Shown here piece by piece: positions 31,771 to 40,499 of a DNA stretch of 64,000 nucleotides; the stretch's first letter is position 1, and every line of letters begins with the position of its first letter. Position numbers and translations under genes: made by a program. The notes under the pieces are model-generated. The model did not search any database. It had not been told where the DNA came from and was given only the letters and a program-made list of their open reading frames with translations. The stretch is from Labrenzia sp. CE80 (GTDB taxonomy: Bacteria > Pseudomonadota > Alphaproteobacteria > Rhizobiales > Stappiaceae), in NCBI RefSeq assembly GCF_009650605.1, contig NZ_WAJT01000001.1:2108001-2172000 (forward strand), written 5' to 3'.

Positions 31771-34125
31771 ATGGCGCGGGCATTTGCCGGCAGCGCGTCC
31801 ATGCGACGCCTTGCTCGAATCACAGCTTCCAAGACAGGCAGGACGACCCTGACAGGCCACCTGCGCCTACTGGCTCAGCCGACCTATCAGCGACTGCTGC
31901 GGTCAGAGCCGCTCATGCGCCGGATCATCCCTGCGCTCTGCCTCATCTTCATCGCCTGCCTTGCCATCTACCGCGTTCTGGAATTGTCTTATGACTATCA
32001 GGACACCGAGCGTCAGGCTCGCGACGAAATTGCCCTGACAGCCACCGTTGTCTCATCCCATCTTGCCCACGAAGAGGGCCGCCTTCCGGAACTCGGCTAC
32101 CGCTCTGCCTTGCAGCGCATCCTGGCGGACAGCCTGCCAGCCGGCGCGACCAGCCATGGGCGCACATTCCTCGTCGCCGACAAGGACGGGCTGATCGTCG
32201 CCAGTGCCCCGCTTCGCCCGACGCTCGAGGGCCTTCCGATCACGGACCTCTTCGGGGCGTCGCAGCCCCTGACCGTCTTCGGCGCCCGGGCCGGTGTCAT
32301 GGCGATCCCCGCGACCATCGGCGACGAAACCATCGAGACATTCGCGACCGTCCACCATCTTGATGGGCGCCTCGGCATGATTGCCGTGCTGCAGCCGGAC
32401 GCTGATATCTTTGCCGAGTGGCGACGTGACGTTTCGGCGAACGTCACCCTCTTCGTCGGCACGGCCGCCATCCTTCTTGTTCTGATCTATGCCTTCTTCG
32501 CCCAGTCCACCCGGGCAGAACAGGCCGACGACATGTACGCGGCCACGCGCAGCCGGATCGATGCGGCCCTGAACCATGGCCGCTGCGGCCTGTTCGACTG
32601 GGACCTCTCCCGTGGCCGGATTTTCTGGTCATCATCGCTTTATGAACTGCTGGGCCGCAAACCGAAGGATGACATCCTGTCCTTTGCCGAGGTCTCCGAA
32701 ATCACCCACCCGGATGATGTTGACCTGCTGCAACTGGCAGAAGAGCTGCTGGAAAGCGGTGATGGCACCGTCGACAAGATGTTTCGCATGCGCCATGCGG
32801 ACGGACGCTGGATCTGGCTCCGGGCGCGCGGCGAAATCCAGAGCGAAGCCGGGCGCAGCGAACCGCATCTGATCGGCATCTGCATCGACGTGACGGAGCA
32901 GCATGAGCTGGCCGAGCAGAGCCGCACGGCGGACCTGCGCCTGCGTGATGCGATCGAAACCATTTCCGAAGCCTTCGTCCTCTGGAACGCCAAGAACGAA
33001 CTGGTCATCTGCAATTCGAACTACCAGTCCCTGCACAGTCTCCCGGCCACGGCGGTCAAGCCCGGCACCCCCTATCAAAAGGTCATGGCCGCGGCAGAGA
33101 ACGGCGAAGTCACGGGGCATCCAGTCAAGGTCAGTCAGCGCTCTGACGCCCCGAGTGGCAGCTATGAAGCCCAGCTTGACGACGGGCGGTGGCTTCAGAT
33201 TTCCGAGCGCCGGACCAAGGATGGCGGTTTTGTCTCCGTCGGTACGGACATCACCCCGCTGAAGCTTCACGAAGAAAAACTGATGGACAGCGAGCGCAAG
33301 CTCAAGGCGACCATCACCGACTTGCAGAAGTCACGTCAGACCCTTCAAATTCAGGCAGAGCAGCTGGTCGAACTGGCCGACAAATACGGCGAAGAGAAAA
33401 CCAAGGCAGAAGATGCGAACCGTGCCAAATCCGAGTTCCTTGCCAATATTTCCCACGAACTGCGCACCCCGCTGAACGCCATCATCGGCTTCTCCGACAT
33501 CATGAATCAGGAGATGTTCGGACCACTCGGCACCGATAGGTATTCCGAATACTGCCATGACATTCACAACTCCGGCACCTATCTGCTCAATGTGATCAAT
33601 GACATTCTGGACATGTCCAAGATCGAAGCCGGTCGCATGTCCATAGACACCGAAGCCCTCAATGCCGGTGAGGCAACCCACGATGCAGCCCGGATCATCA
33701 CGGCAGCTGCCTCGGAGAAGAACATCTCTGTCATCTGTGACGTAGTGCCGGAAGATCTGCCCGTCGCAGCCGACCGCCGTGCTTTGAAACAGGTGCTTTT
33801 GAACCTTCTCGCAAACGCCGTGAAATTCACACCCGACGGCGGTCAGGTCCGGCTCGTTGCACGCCGCGAAGACAAGCTGGTCCGGTTCCAGATCATCGAC
33901 ACCGGGATCGGCATTTCCGAAGCGGACATCGAACGCCTCGCAAGACCGTTCATCCAGGTGGAAAACCAGTTCACCAAGAGCCACAAGGGCTCAGGCCTTG
34001 GTCTTGCCATCGCCCGCTCGCTGATCGAACTGCATGGCTCGAAGTTGACCATCGACTCCAAGGTCGGCGAAGGCACGACCGTCAGCTTCAGCCTTCCTCT
34101 GGGCGAGCCTGCCGACGTCGCCTGA
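31771..34125 (+). CDS. pleC: PAS-domain sensor histidine kinase, PleC/DivJ/PdhS-like
   Basis: About 784 residues from ATG 31771 (GGGGC upstream; TTG 31669 possible). Two membrane helices (PALCLIFIACLAIYRVLE and TLFVGTAAILLVLIYAFF) enclose a periplasmic domain; two PAS-type domains follow. The HisKA box is FLANISHELRTPLNAI, followed by FSDIMNQEMFGPLG and the ATP-binding boxes NLLANAVKFTPDGG, DTGIGIS and GSGLGLAIA. The text around the H-box closely resembles the PleC/DivJ/PdhS kinases that act on DivK in alphaproteobacterial cell-cycle control. The gene symbol is tentative, resting on this similarity and on the neighbouring glnE, a pairing I recall from rhizobia. An inner-membrane protein. Confidence 0.8.
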   Translation: MARAFAGSASMRRLARITASKTGRTTLTGHLRLLAQPTYQRLLRSEPLMRRIIPALCLIFIACLAIYRVLELSYDYQDTERQARDEIALTATVVSSHLAHEEGRLPELGYRSALQRILADSLPAGATSHGRTFLVADKDGLIVASAPLRPTLEGLPITDLFGASQPLTVFGARAGVMAIPATIGDETIETFATVHHLDGRLGMIAVLQPDADIFAEWRRDVSANVTLFVGTAAILLVLIYAFFAQSTRAEQADDMYAATRSRIDAALNHGRCGLFDWDLSRGRIFWSSSLYELLGRKPKDDILSFAEVSEITHPDDVDLLQLAEELLESGDGTVDKMFRMRHADGRWIWLRARGEIQSEAGRSEPHLIGICIDVTEQHELAEQSRTADLRLRDAIETISEAFVLWNAKNELVICNSNYQSLHSLPATAVKPGTPYQKVMAAAENGEVTGHPVKVSQRSDAPSGSYEAQLDDGRWLQISERRTKDGGFVSVGTDITPLKLHEEKLMDSERKLKATITDLQKSRQTLQIQAEQLVELADKYGEEKTKAEDANRAKSEFLANISHELRTPLNAIIGFSDIMNQEMFGPLGTDRYSEYCHDIHNSGTYLLNVINDILDMSKIEAGRMSIDTEALNAGEATHDAARIITAAASEKNISVICDVVPEDLPVAADRRALKQVLLNLLANAVKFTPDGGQVRLVARREDKLVRFQIIDTGIGISEADIERLARPFIQVENQFTKSHKGSGLGLAIARSLIELHGSKLTIDSKVGEGTTVSFSLPLGEPADVA

Positions 34126-34163
34126 GTGGGCTGTCTTACCGCCAGCAATTACCTGTAACCACA

Positions 34164-34197
34164 CAAACGAAAACGGACGCCAGATGCGGCGCCCGTT
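34164..34197 (-). terminator. Probable terminator between the convergent kinase and arsC genes
   Basis: Ten-base stem AACGGACGCC/GGCGCCCGTT (34172-34181 with 34188-34197, one mismatch). Reading the minus strand, TTTTCGTTT follows directly, so it best serves the arsR-arsC transcript. A second small dyad, CGTCTG/CAGACG, lies at 34220-34236. Confidence 0.5.
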
Positions 34198-34246
34198 CAG
34201 TCAATCAATTCTATTGGCACGTCTGAAAATCAGACGCTCCGCCTGA

Positions 34247-34762
34247 TCAGGCGGCGCTGTCCATGGCGTCGGCCTTGCCGATGTCATCGAGGCGTTTTTG
34301 CAGCGACAGCTTGTCGATGCTTTCCAGCGGCAGGCTGGAGAAAATCGAGATGCGCGCGTTCAACATGCGCAGCGTCTCGGAAAAGGCCAGGCGCCTTTCA
34401 GCTTCGTTGCCTTCAACCGCGGCAGGGTCGGGCACGCCCCAGTGAGCCGTCATCGGCTGGCCCGGCCAGACAGGGCAGGCTTCGCCGGCCGCATTGTCAC
34501 AGACCGTGAAGACGAAATCGAGTTCGGGTGCGTCCGGCACCGCGAATTCATCCCAGCTCTTGGAGCGGGCGAAATCGGTCTTGAAGTTGGCGTTTTCCAG
34601 CAGCTCAAGCGTATAGGGATGAACTGCGCCCTTGGGGTGAGAGCCGGCGGAAAAGGCCTTGAACCGGCCTTGGCCAACCCTGTTCATCACCGCTTCGGCG
34701 ATGATGGAACGGGCGGAATTTCCCGTGCAGAGAAACAGCACATTATAAACTTTTTCAGTCAT
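34247..34762 (-). CDS. arsC: Arsenate reductase, low-molecular-weight phosphatase type
   Basis: 171 residues from ATG 34762, overlapping the arsR stop by 8 bp. The catalytic loop LFLCTGNSARS (Cys12) is the C-x5-R motif of the thioredoxin-linked ArsC family, and CDNAAGEACPVWPG supplies further cysteines used in the disulfide cascade. It should reduce arsenate to arsenite. Slightly longer at the C-terminus than the usual ~140 residues. No arsenite efflux gene follows, so export must rely on a pump encoded elsewhere. A protein tyrosine phosphatase role is less likely given the ArsR partner. Confidence 0.85.
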   Translation of the reverse strand: MTEKVYNVLFLCTGNSARSIIAEAVMNRVGQGRFKAFSAGSHPKGAVHPYTLELLENANFKTDFARSKSWDEFAVPDAPELDFVFTVCDNAAGEACPVWPGQPMTAHWGVPDPAAVEGNEAERRLAFSETLRMLNARISIFSSLPLESIDKLSLQKRLDDIGKADAMDSAA

Positions 34763-35105
34763 TTTCAGTCTCCCAACAGTCGCAAACAAGCGTGTCAAGC
34801 AGGGGTGCACAGTGTTCGGGATTTCCGCCGCAGCAGTCCTCCACAAGGAAGGACAGCAAGCCACGGATCCCATCGAAATCGGCCCTGTAGCGGATCGCCC
34901 GCCCCTCTCTCTCGTTCCGGATCAGCTTCGCCCGCAAGAGGATGTTCAAATTGGTCGACATCGTGTTTTGCCGAACGCCTAGCGCGTCGGCGATGTCACC
35001 AGCGAACATTCCCTCAGGTCCCGCTTTCACAAGAAGGCGGAAGACATCCAGGCGGGTCTTTTGACTAAGAGCCGAAAAGGCAAAGAGTGAGGTCTCGATA
35101 TCCAT
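34755..35105 (-). CDS. arsR: ArsR-family metalloregulator
   Basis: 116 residues, a winged helix-turn-helix repressor. The recognition region reads GDIADALGVRQNTMSTNLNILLRAKLI. Cysteine pairs near the C-terminus (EDCCGGNPEHCAPLLDTLVCDC) differ from the classical CVC box in the alpha-3 helix and resemble the C-terminal arsenic sites of other ArsR branches. The start codon lies inside a 9-bp inverted repeat that is probably its own operator. Co-transcribed with arsC through an 8-bp overlap. Confidence 0.9.
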   Translation of the reverse strand: MDIETSLFAFSALSQKTRLDVFRLLVKAGPEGMFAGDIADALGVRQNTMSTNLNILLRAKLIRNEREGRAIRYRADFDGIRGLLSFLVEDCCGGNPEHCAPLLDTLVCDCWETEND

Positions 35106-35137
35106 ATTTCAAGAATACTAGATATGTCGAAATATGG
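35102..35137. promoter_or_regulatory. ArsR operator: 9-bp perfect inverted repeat at the arsR start
   Basis: CCATATTTC (35102-35110) and GAAATATGG (35129-35137) are perfect inverted arms with an 18-bp spacer. The left arm includes the arsR start codon. Wide-spaced AT-rich dyads at the start of arsR genes are standard autoregulatory sites. Confidence 0.6.
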
Positions 35138-35197
35138 CAATAATTCTGTCCGCCTTCCCTCAACATTTTTTGCAAGGTTAGAGAAAGCCTCGGCTTT

Positions 35198-38100
35198 TCA
35201 GCTCCAGGTGGAGGATGGCACTTCGACTTTGCCGACGATTTGCTCGAACCGTGCCCTGACGCTCTGCTGTATTTCGCCAAGTTCCAGTTCAAGCCGCGCG
35301 AGATCGGGCGCACCGGCTGCATGCAACAGGAGATCGCGGACGCCACGCGGCGCCTCGGTCGGCACGAACTTGCCCGTCAGCGCCATGCGCAACACCTGGG
35401 TCAGGCGATGATAAAGCCTTAGTGCAGACAGCAACTGATCCGCGTCACCGCTGCTCACACAGCCGGCTTCACGCAGTTTCTCAAGCGCCTCTTCGGTTCC
35501 CTGCGCCAGAACATGCGGCTTGTCATGCGCATGGGCGAGCTGCAGGAACTGCGCGATAAATTCAATGTCAACGAGGCCGCCAGCCACCTGCTTGAGATCC
35601 CAGATGTCTTTGGTCCCCTTTTCCTTCTCGATCCGGGCCCGCATGGACCTGACATCATCAGCAAGAGTCGTCCGGTCGCGCTCTTTGGCGAGGGTCTGGC
35701 AGAGATGGTCCTGGATCTTGGCTGCGAAGCCTTCCGAGCTTGAGGCAATGACACGCGCCCTGGTCAGGGCCATGTGCTCCCAGGTCCAGGCTTCCTTTTC
35801 CTGATAGGCAATAAACCCGCCAAGGTTCGTCGCCAGCGGCCCGGCGTTGCCGGAGGGCCTCAGGCGGAAGTCCACCTCATAAAGGCTTCCCTCTGCCGTG
35901 GGCGCGGAGAGAGCGGTGACAAGCCGCTGTGTCAGTCGCGTATAATACTGGGAGATCGCGAGGGGCCGCGCACCGTCCGACTGGCTGACGCCTTCTGGTG
36001 CTTCATACAGCAGGATCAGGTCGAGATCGGAGGCAGCGGTCATTTCCCGGCCACCGAGCTTGCCCATGGCGAGCACGGCGACCTGTCCGCCGGGCACCTG
36101 GCCATTGCTCTCGGCGACATGCGCCTCGACCCGCGTCAGGATCCTGTCGACGACCACTTCTGCCAACCGGGCCAAAGCATGCCCGACCTTGTCGGCGGAC
36201 AGCGTGTCGGAGACCAATCTGAGGCCAATGAGAAACTGCTGTTCCTGGGCAAAAATCCGCGCCCGGTCGAGGGCTTCCTCGTAGAACCGCGCGAGTTCCA
36301 GCGTCAGATCCAGGCCGTCGCGAAACTCCTCGTAGCTCGGCATGGCACCGAAGAAGGCCGGGTCCAGCACCGTGTCCAGAACGTGGATCCGGCGGGACAC
36401 GGTTTCCGCCATTCGAGGCGCCGACCCCAGGACCGTCGCCAGCAGGTTCAGGAGCTCGGGGTTGGATTTCAGCAAGGCAAAGAGCTGAATTCCGGCAGGG
36501 AGTTTGGCCAGAAAACTGTCAAAGCCGCGCAGGGCCGCATCGGCGTTGTCGGTTCCGGCCAGCGCAGTCACCAGCACCGGGTGCAATTCGGTCAACCGTT
36601 CGCGCGCCATGGCCGAACGGGTGCAGGCATAACGCCCGAAGTGCCAGGACTTGATGATGTTGACGGCATCTCCCGGCTGCTTGAACCCGAGACCTGAGAG
36701 GGTTTCAAGGGTTTCAGGGTCATTGTCGTCGCCGGTGAAGACAAGATTGCCCAGGTCGGAGGCCAGCTCCGGCTCGTCCTCGAAAAGCTCGGCATAATGA
36801 CGCTGAACCCGTTTCAGGCGCGCCATGAAGGCCTTCTCGAAAGCCTCCCGGCTGTCAAAACCCATCAGATACGCGATCCGCGTCAGGCCTTCCTCGTCCT
36901 TGGGCAGAAGCTGGGTCTGTTCGTCGTTGAGCATCTGGATCCGATGCTCGACCGCCCGGAGAAAGATATAAGCCTCGCGCAGCTCTTCACGGGCATCTTC
37001 CTTGATCCAGCCGGCCTCCAAAAGGCCGTCCAGCATGTCGAGCGTGCGCCTGCCACGCAACGCGGGATTTCGCCCACCGGCGATCAGCTGCTGGGTCTGG
37101 ACGAAAAACTCTACCTCGCGGATGCCTCCTCGGCCGAGCTTCACATTGTGGTTAGCAACGGCGAACTTGCCATGGCCCTTGTGAATGTGGATCTGGCGCT
37201 TGATGGACTGAACGTCTGCAATGGCGGCAAAATCGAGGTATTTACGCCAGATGAAGGGCGTGATCTCTGCCAGAAAGGCGTCACCTGCCTCAATATCTCC
37301 TGCGCAAGGCCGAGCCTTGATCAGAGCCGCCCGCTCCCAGTTTTGCCCCAGGGACTCATAGTATGACAGCGCTCCGGGCACCGACATGGCAAGCGGCGTC
37401 GCTCCCGGGTCGGGCCTCAGACGCAGGTCCGTGCGGAAGATATACCCTTCTGCGGTCCGATCCTGCATGATCTTCACCAACCGCCGGGTCATACGAACAA
37501 ATTCGACGGACGGCTCGGCATTGGCGGCGATCGGGCTGATCGCCGGATCGTAGAGAATGATCAGATCGATGTCGGACGAATAGTTGAGCTCCATCGCGCC
37601 ATGTTTGCCCATGGCCAGAACAATGAAGCCGGATGCTTTTTCAGGGTCTTCAGGATCGACGGGTGTGAATTTTCCCTTCGCCGCCATTTCCGTCAGACAA
37701 AAGCGAATGGCCGCCGAAAGGGCCGCATCAGCGAAACCTGCCAGAGCCTCCGTGACCTGGTAGAGATCAATCGCGCCGCCGATATCCGCCAGTCCCAACG
37801 TCAGCGCCAGATCCTGCTTCAAAAGCCTTAAGTCCCGCATCAGCTCTGCTTCGCTTTCGCCCGAGGTCTGGCGCGCTCGTTCCAGCAAAGTGCCGATGCG
37901 TTCCGAAGGGTCGTCTTTCAGGATGTCCCAAAGTCGCTGCGGATCTGCCAGAGACAGATCCCGCAGATAAGATGTGTTCGAAAGGATCGAGGAGAGAAAT
38001 GCCTCGACGTTGGGGCAATCACGCAGCAGGCCGGGCAGATCAGGTCCGTCGTCATGCGCGCGCGCCTTTTCCAGCACATCGGCGAGAAACATCGCACCCT

Positions 38101-38218
38101 TGCCCGGATCAATGGACCGTGGATCGACAGTGAAAGAAAGATAGAGAGGCTTGCCGCCGGCTTTGCCTAACGCCGCCGGCGTTTGGTCTTTCTCGCTAAC
38201 TGCCGTTTCCTGCCCCAT
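35198..38218 (-). CDS. glnE: Bifunctional glutamine synthetase adenylyltransferase/deadenylylase
   Basis: 1006 residues, a full-length GlnE that adds or removes AMP on glutamine synthetase in response to PII status and glutamine. It has two nucleotidyltransferase domains: the N-terminal one with YSSDIDLIILYD and the C-terminal one with AASDLDLILLYE, each preceded by a conserved AMGKHG/AMGKLG glycine motif. The helical linker between them is present. The ATG at 38218 lies inside the end of the sensor kinase gene (23-bp overlap), so glnE is the third cistron after the two-component genes on this strand. Confidence 0.95.
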   Translation of the reverse strand: MGQETAVSEKDQTPAALGKAGGKPLYLSFTVDPRSIDPGKGAMFLADVLEKARAHDDGPDLPGLLRDCPNVEAFLSSILSNTSYLRDLSLADPQRLWDILKDDPSERIGTLLERARQTSGESEAELMRDLRLLKQDLALTLGLADIGGAIDLYQVTEALAGFADAALSAAIRFCLTEMAAKGKFTPVDPEDPEKASGFIVLAMGKHGAMELNYSSDIDLIILYDPAISPIAANAEPSVEFVRMTRRLVKIMQDRTAEGYIFRTDLRLRPDPGATPLAMSVPGALSYYESLGQNWERAALIKARPCAGDIEAGDAFLAEITPFIWRKYLDFAAIADVQSIKRQIHIHKGHGKFAVANHNVKLGRGGIREVEFFVQTQQLIAGGRNPALRGRRTLDMLDGLLEAGWIKEDAREELREAYIFLRAVEHRIQMLNDEQTQLLPKDEEGLTRIAYLMGFDSREAFEKAFMARLKRVQRHYAELFEDEPELASDLGNLVFTGDDNDPETLETLSGLGFKQPGDAVNIIKSWHFGRYACTRSAMARERLTELHPVLVTALAGTDNADAALRGFDSFLAKLPAGIQLFALLKSNPELLNLLATVLGSAPRMAETVSRRIHVLDTVLDPAFFGAMPSYEEFRDGLDLTLELARFYEEALDRARIFAQEQQFLIGLRLVSDTLSADKVGHALARLAEVVVDRILTRVEAHVAESNGQVPGGQVAVLAMGKLGGREMTAASDLDLILLYEAPEGVSQSDGARPLAISQYYTRLTQRLVTALSAPTAEGSLYEVDFRLRPSGNAGPLATNLGGFIAYQEKEAWTWEHMALTRARVIASSSEGFAAKIQDHLCQTLAKERDRTTLADDVRSMRARIEKEKGTKDIWDLKQVAGGLVDIEFIAQFLQLAHAHDKPHVLAQGTEEALEKLREAGCVSSGDADQLLSALRLYHRLTQVLRMALTGKFVPTEAPRGVRDLLLHAAGAPDLARLELELGEIQQSVRARFEQIVGKVEVPSSTWS

Positions 38219-39641
38219 GATCGGCTACGCCCTTCCCGTTCGGTGTCTTTTTTTCATCTGCCAGGGCCAGGTCGATGCTGACCTTGAGTCCTGGAGCTGC
38301 ATCTTGCAGACGAAGGGTCCCGCCGTGCAAGCGGGCAATCGCGCGAACCAGGCTCAATCCCAGGCCATATCCAGGCTTTGTTCGGCTCTCGTCCAGACGC
38401 ACAAAGCGACCTGTCACACGGTCTCGATCTGGCCCGGAAATGCCCGGACCAGTATCGCTGACGGTAAGGACCATACGGCCTGCTTCTGGCACCGCCTTGA
38501 TCAGGATCACCGGACCACCCTCCTCCGGGCTGCCATACTTGAGAACGTTCTCGACCAGATTGACCACGCATTGCGCAATGAGGTCACGGCTACCCATCAC
38601 TGTTGCCGGCTCTTCGACGGCTACCTCCAGCCGGCCATCCTCGTCCTCGACCACCGGCGCGTAGAGCTCTGCCATTTCATCAATGACCGCTTTCAGGTCA
38701 AAAACCTCCATACCGGCTTCCGGCGACATGGCCTCCACCCGGGCAATGCGCAATAGCGCATCGAAAATCCGGATCAGGTTGTCGCTATCCTCGATGGTGG
38801 CTTCCAGCGCCTCCCGATAGTCGGGTTGGTCCTTGCCCTCGCGCAACACCGTCTCGACTCGCGTGCGCATGCGGGTAAGCGGCGTCTTCAGATCATGGGC
38901 GATGTTGTCAGTGACATCCTTCATGCCCTGCATCAGCAATTCGATGCGTTCGAGCATGTCGTTGAGATTGGTCGCAAGCCGGTCGAATTCATCTCCATTG
39001 CCCGCCACAGGCAGACGGCGGGAAAGATCGCCATGCATGATCGTCTGACTCGTGGCAGCGATGTCATCGATGCGCTTCATCACCCGACGGCTGACAAAGA
39101 ACCATGTGGCGCAGGCCATGAGCACGACAGCAATCAGCCAGAACCGCAGGGCACCCGATAAAATGGCCGAGAACCGCTGTTGCTCGCCAAGATCCCGGCC
39201 AACAAGCAGGCGGAAGCCGCCACGCAGTTCAAATATGCGCACGAGCGCCTCGCGCTCCACCTCGCCGCCAGCTTCGACACGTCCGTATTTCATCCGCCTG
39301 ACGTCGCCGTCGGCTTCATCCAGGACAACGGTTGGCAGGCGGGAAATGTTGCCGACGATGGAGTTGCCGGCAAAATCGACCAGTAAGTAGATGCTTGCAT
39401 CAGGCCGCCTCGCGCGCCGCTCGATGCTCTCGACCACCGCGCGCACTCCACCGCGGACATATTCCTCCGACAGGCCTGAGATCTCGGCATCGACGGTCTG
39501 CACCACCTGGCTTGCCATCAGCTCGGTGGTGTTGCGCGAGATGTAGATCAGGAGGAAGCCGGACAGGCCGGTAAAGATCGCGATGTAGAGCAGTGACAGC
39601 TTGAAGGCTGTCGTCCTCAAAATCCTAGTCAGCCGTGTCAC
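38196..39641 (-). CDS. Sensor histidine kinase, EnvZ/QseC-like
   Basis: About 481 residues if the GTG at 39641 is used (17-bp overlap with the regulator gene); a TTG at 39689 is the alternative. Two TM helices (SLLYIAIFTGLSGFLLIYIS and FWLIAVVLMACATWFFV) flank a periplasmic region of about 130 residues; a HAMP domain follows, then the H-box NIAHDLKTPLTRMRTRVE and ATP boxes DTGPGIS and GYGLGLSLV. It phosphorylates the OmpR-type regulator encoded just upstream. Position between that regulator and glnE matches the arrangement in rhizobia. The signal is unknown. Confidence 0.88.
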   Translation of the reverse strand: MTRLTRILRTTAFKLSLLYIAIFTGLSGFLLIYISRNTTELMASQVVQTVDAEISGLSEEYVRGGVRAVVESIERRARRPDASIYLLVDFAGNSIVGNISRLPTVVLDEADGDVRRMKYGRVEAGGEVEREALVRIFELRGGFRLLVGRDLGEQQRFSAILSGALRFWLIAVVLMACATWFFVSRRVMKRIDDIAATSQTIMHGDLSRRLPVAGNGDEFDRLATNLNDMLERIELLMQGMKDVTDNIAHDLKTPLTRMRTRVETVLREGKDQPDYREALEATIEDSDNLIRIFDALLRIARVEAMSPEAGMEVFDLKAVIDEMAELYAPVVEDEDGRLEVAVEEPATVMGSRDLIAQCVVNLVENVLKYGSPEEGGPVILIKAVPEAGRMVLTVSDTGPGISGPDRDRVTGRFVRLDESRTKPGYGLGLSLVRAIARLHGGTLRLQDAAPGLKVSIDLALADEKKTPNGKGVADHGAGNGS

Positions 39642-40311
39642 GGATCGTATACCCCGCGCCGCGGATGGTGTGCAGGAGAGGTCTGTCAAAATCCTTGTCG
39701 ATCTTGCTTCTCAGCCGCGAAATATGAACATCGATGACGTTGGTCTGGGGGTCGAAGTGGTATTCCCAGACGTTTTCCAAAAGCATTGTTCTGGTCACCA
39801 CCTGACCTGCGTGCTGCATCAGATACTCGAGCAAGCGGAACTCGCGCGGCTGCAACGGAATATCCGTCTCGCCGCGACGGCAGGAATGTGACAGGCGATC
39901 CAGCACCAAATCGCCAACCTGATAGGACGTGACGACCTCGCCACCAGCCTTCGGGCGCCGTGACAGAGCCTCGACGCGCGCCTGTAGCTCGGTGAAAGCA
40001 TATGGTTTGGGAAGATAGTCGTCGCCGCCGGCCTTGAGGCCCTTGACCCTGTCATCGACCTGACCGAGCGCGGACAGGATCAGGACAGGCGTCTGGTCAC
40101 CGGCCTTGCGCAGCTCTTCAATCACCGAAAGGCCGTCGCGCCGCGGCAACATGCGATCGACGATCAATACGTCGTAGGTGCTGCCGAGCGCCATCTCGAG
40201 ACCCGTTTCGCCATCACCGGCCTGATCGGCTAGGTGTCCCAGTTCTTTCAGGCCCTTGGCCAGGTATGCCGACGCTTCAGCGTCGTCTTCGATGATGAGA
40301 ATCCGCAACAT
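39625..40311 (-). CDS. OmpR-family response regulator
   Basis: 228 residues. The receiver domain starts MLRILIIEDDAEASAYLAKG and contains the phosphoacceptor in LIVDRMLPRRDG; the C-terminal winged helix ends with TNVIDVHISRLRSKIDKDF and TIRGAGYTIRD. The ATG at 40311 has AAGGAG directly upstream. It overlaps the cognate kinase gene, so the two are coupled. It lies 188 bp after the DegP gene start side on the same strand, so the DNA upstream of it may include the degP 3' end and a separate promoter. Targets unknown. Confidence 0.92.
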   Translation of the reverse strand: MLRILIIEDDAEASAYLAKGLKELGHLADQAGDGETGLEMALGSTYDVLIVDRMLPRRDGLSVIEELRKAGDQTPVLILSALGQVDDRVKGLKAGGDDYLPKPYAFTELQARVEALSRRPKAGGEVVTSYQVGDLVLDRLSHSCRRGETDIPLQPREFRLLEYLMQHAGQVVTRTMLLENVWEYHFDPQTNVIDVHISRLRSKIDKDFDRPLLHTIRGAGYTIRDTAD

Positions 40312-40499
40312 CTTCTCCTTTTACAGAAGATCACTTTCAAAAGGCAAAGAAACCGAGAGAGAAAACACCGGCGGCAGACCCTTCTCAGGATCTGCCGCCG
40401 GACGTCTCGACAGGCCCAGGCGGGAATGGGGCATCAAACCTGGACTTGCCGAAGGCGCTCAGGAACCAGCAGGGGCACGCCGGTTCCCGAGTTTCTGGG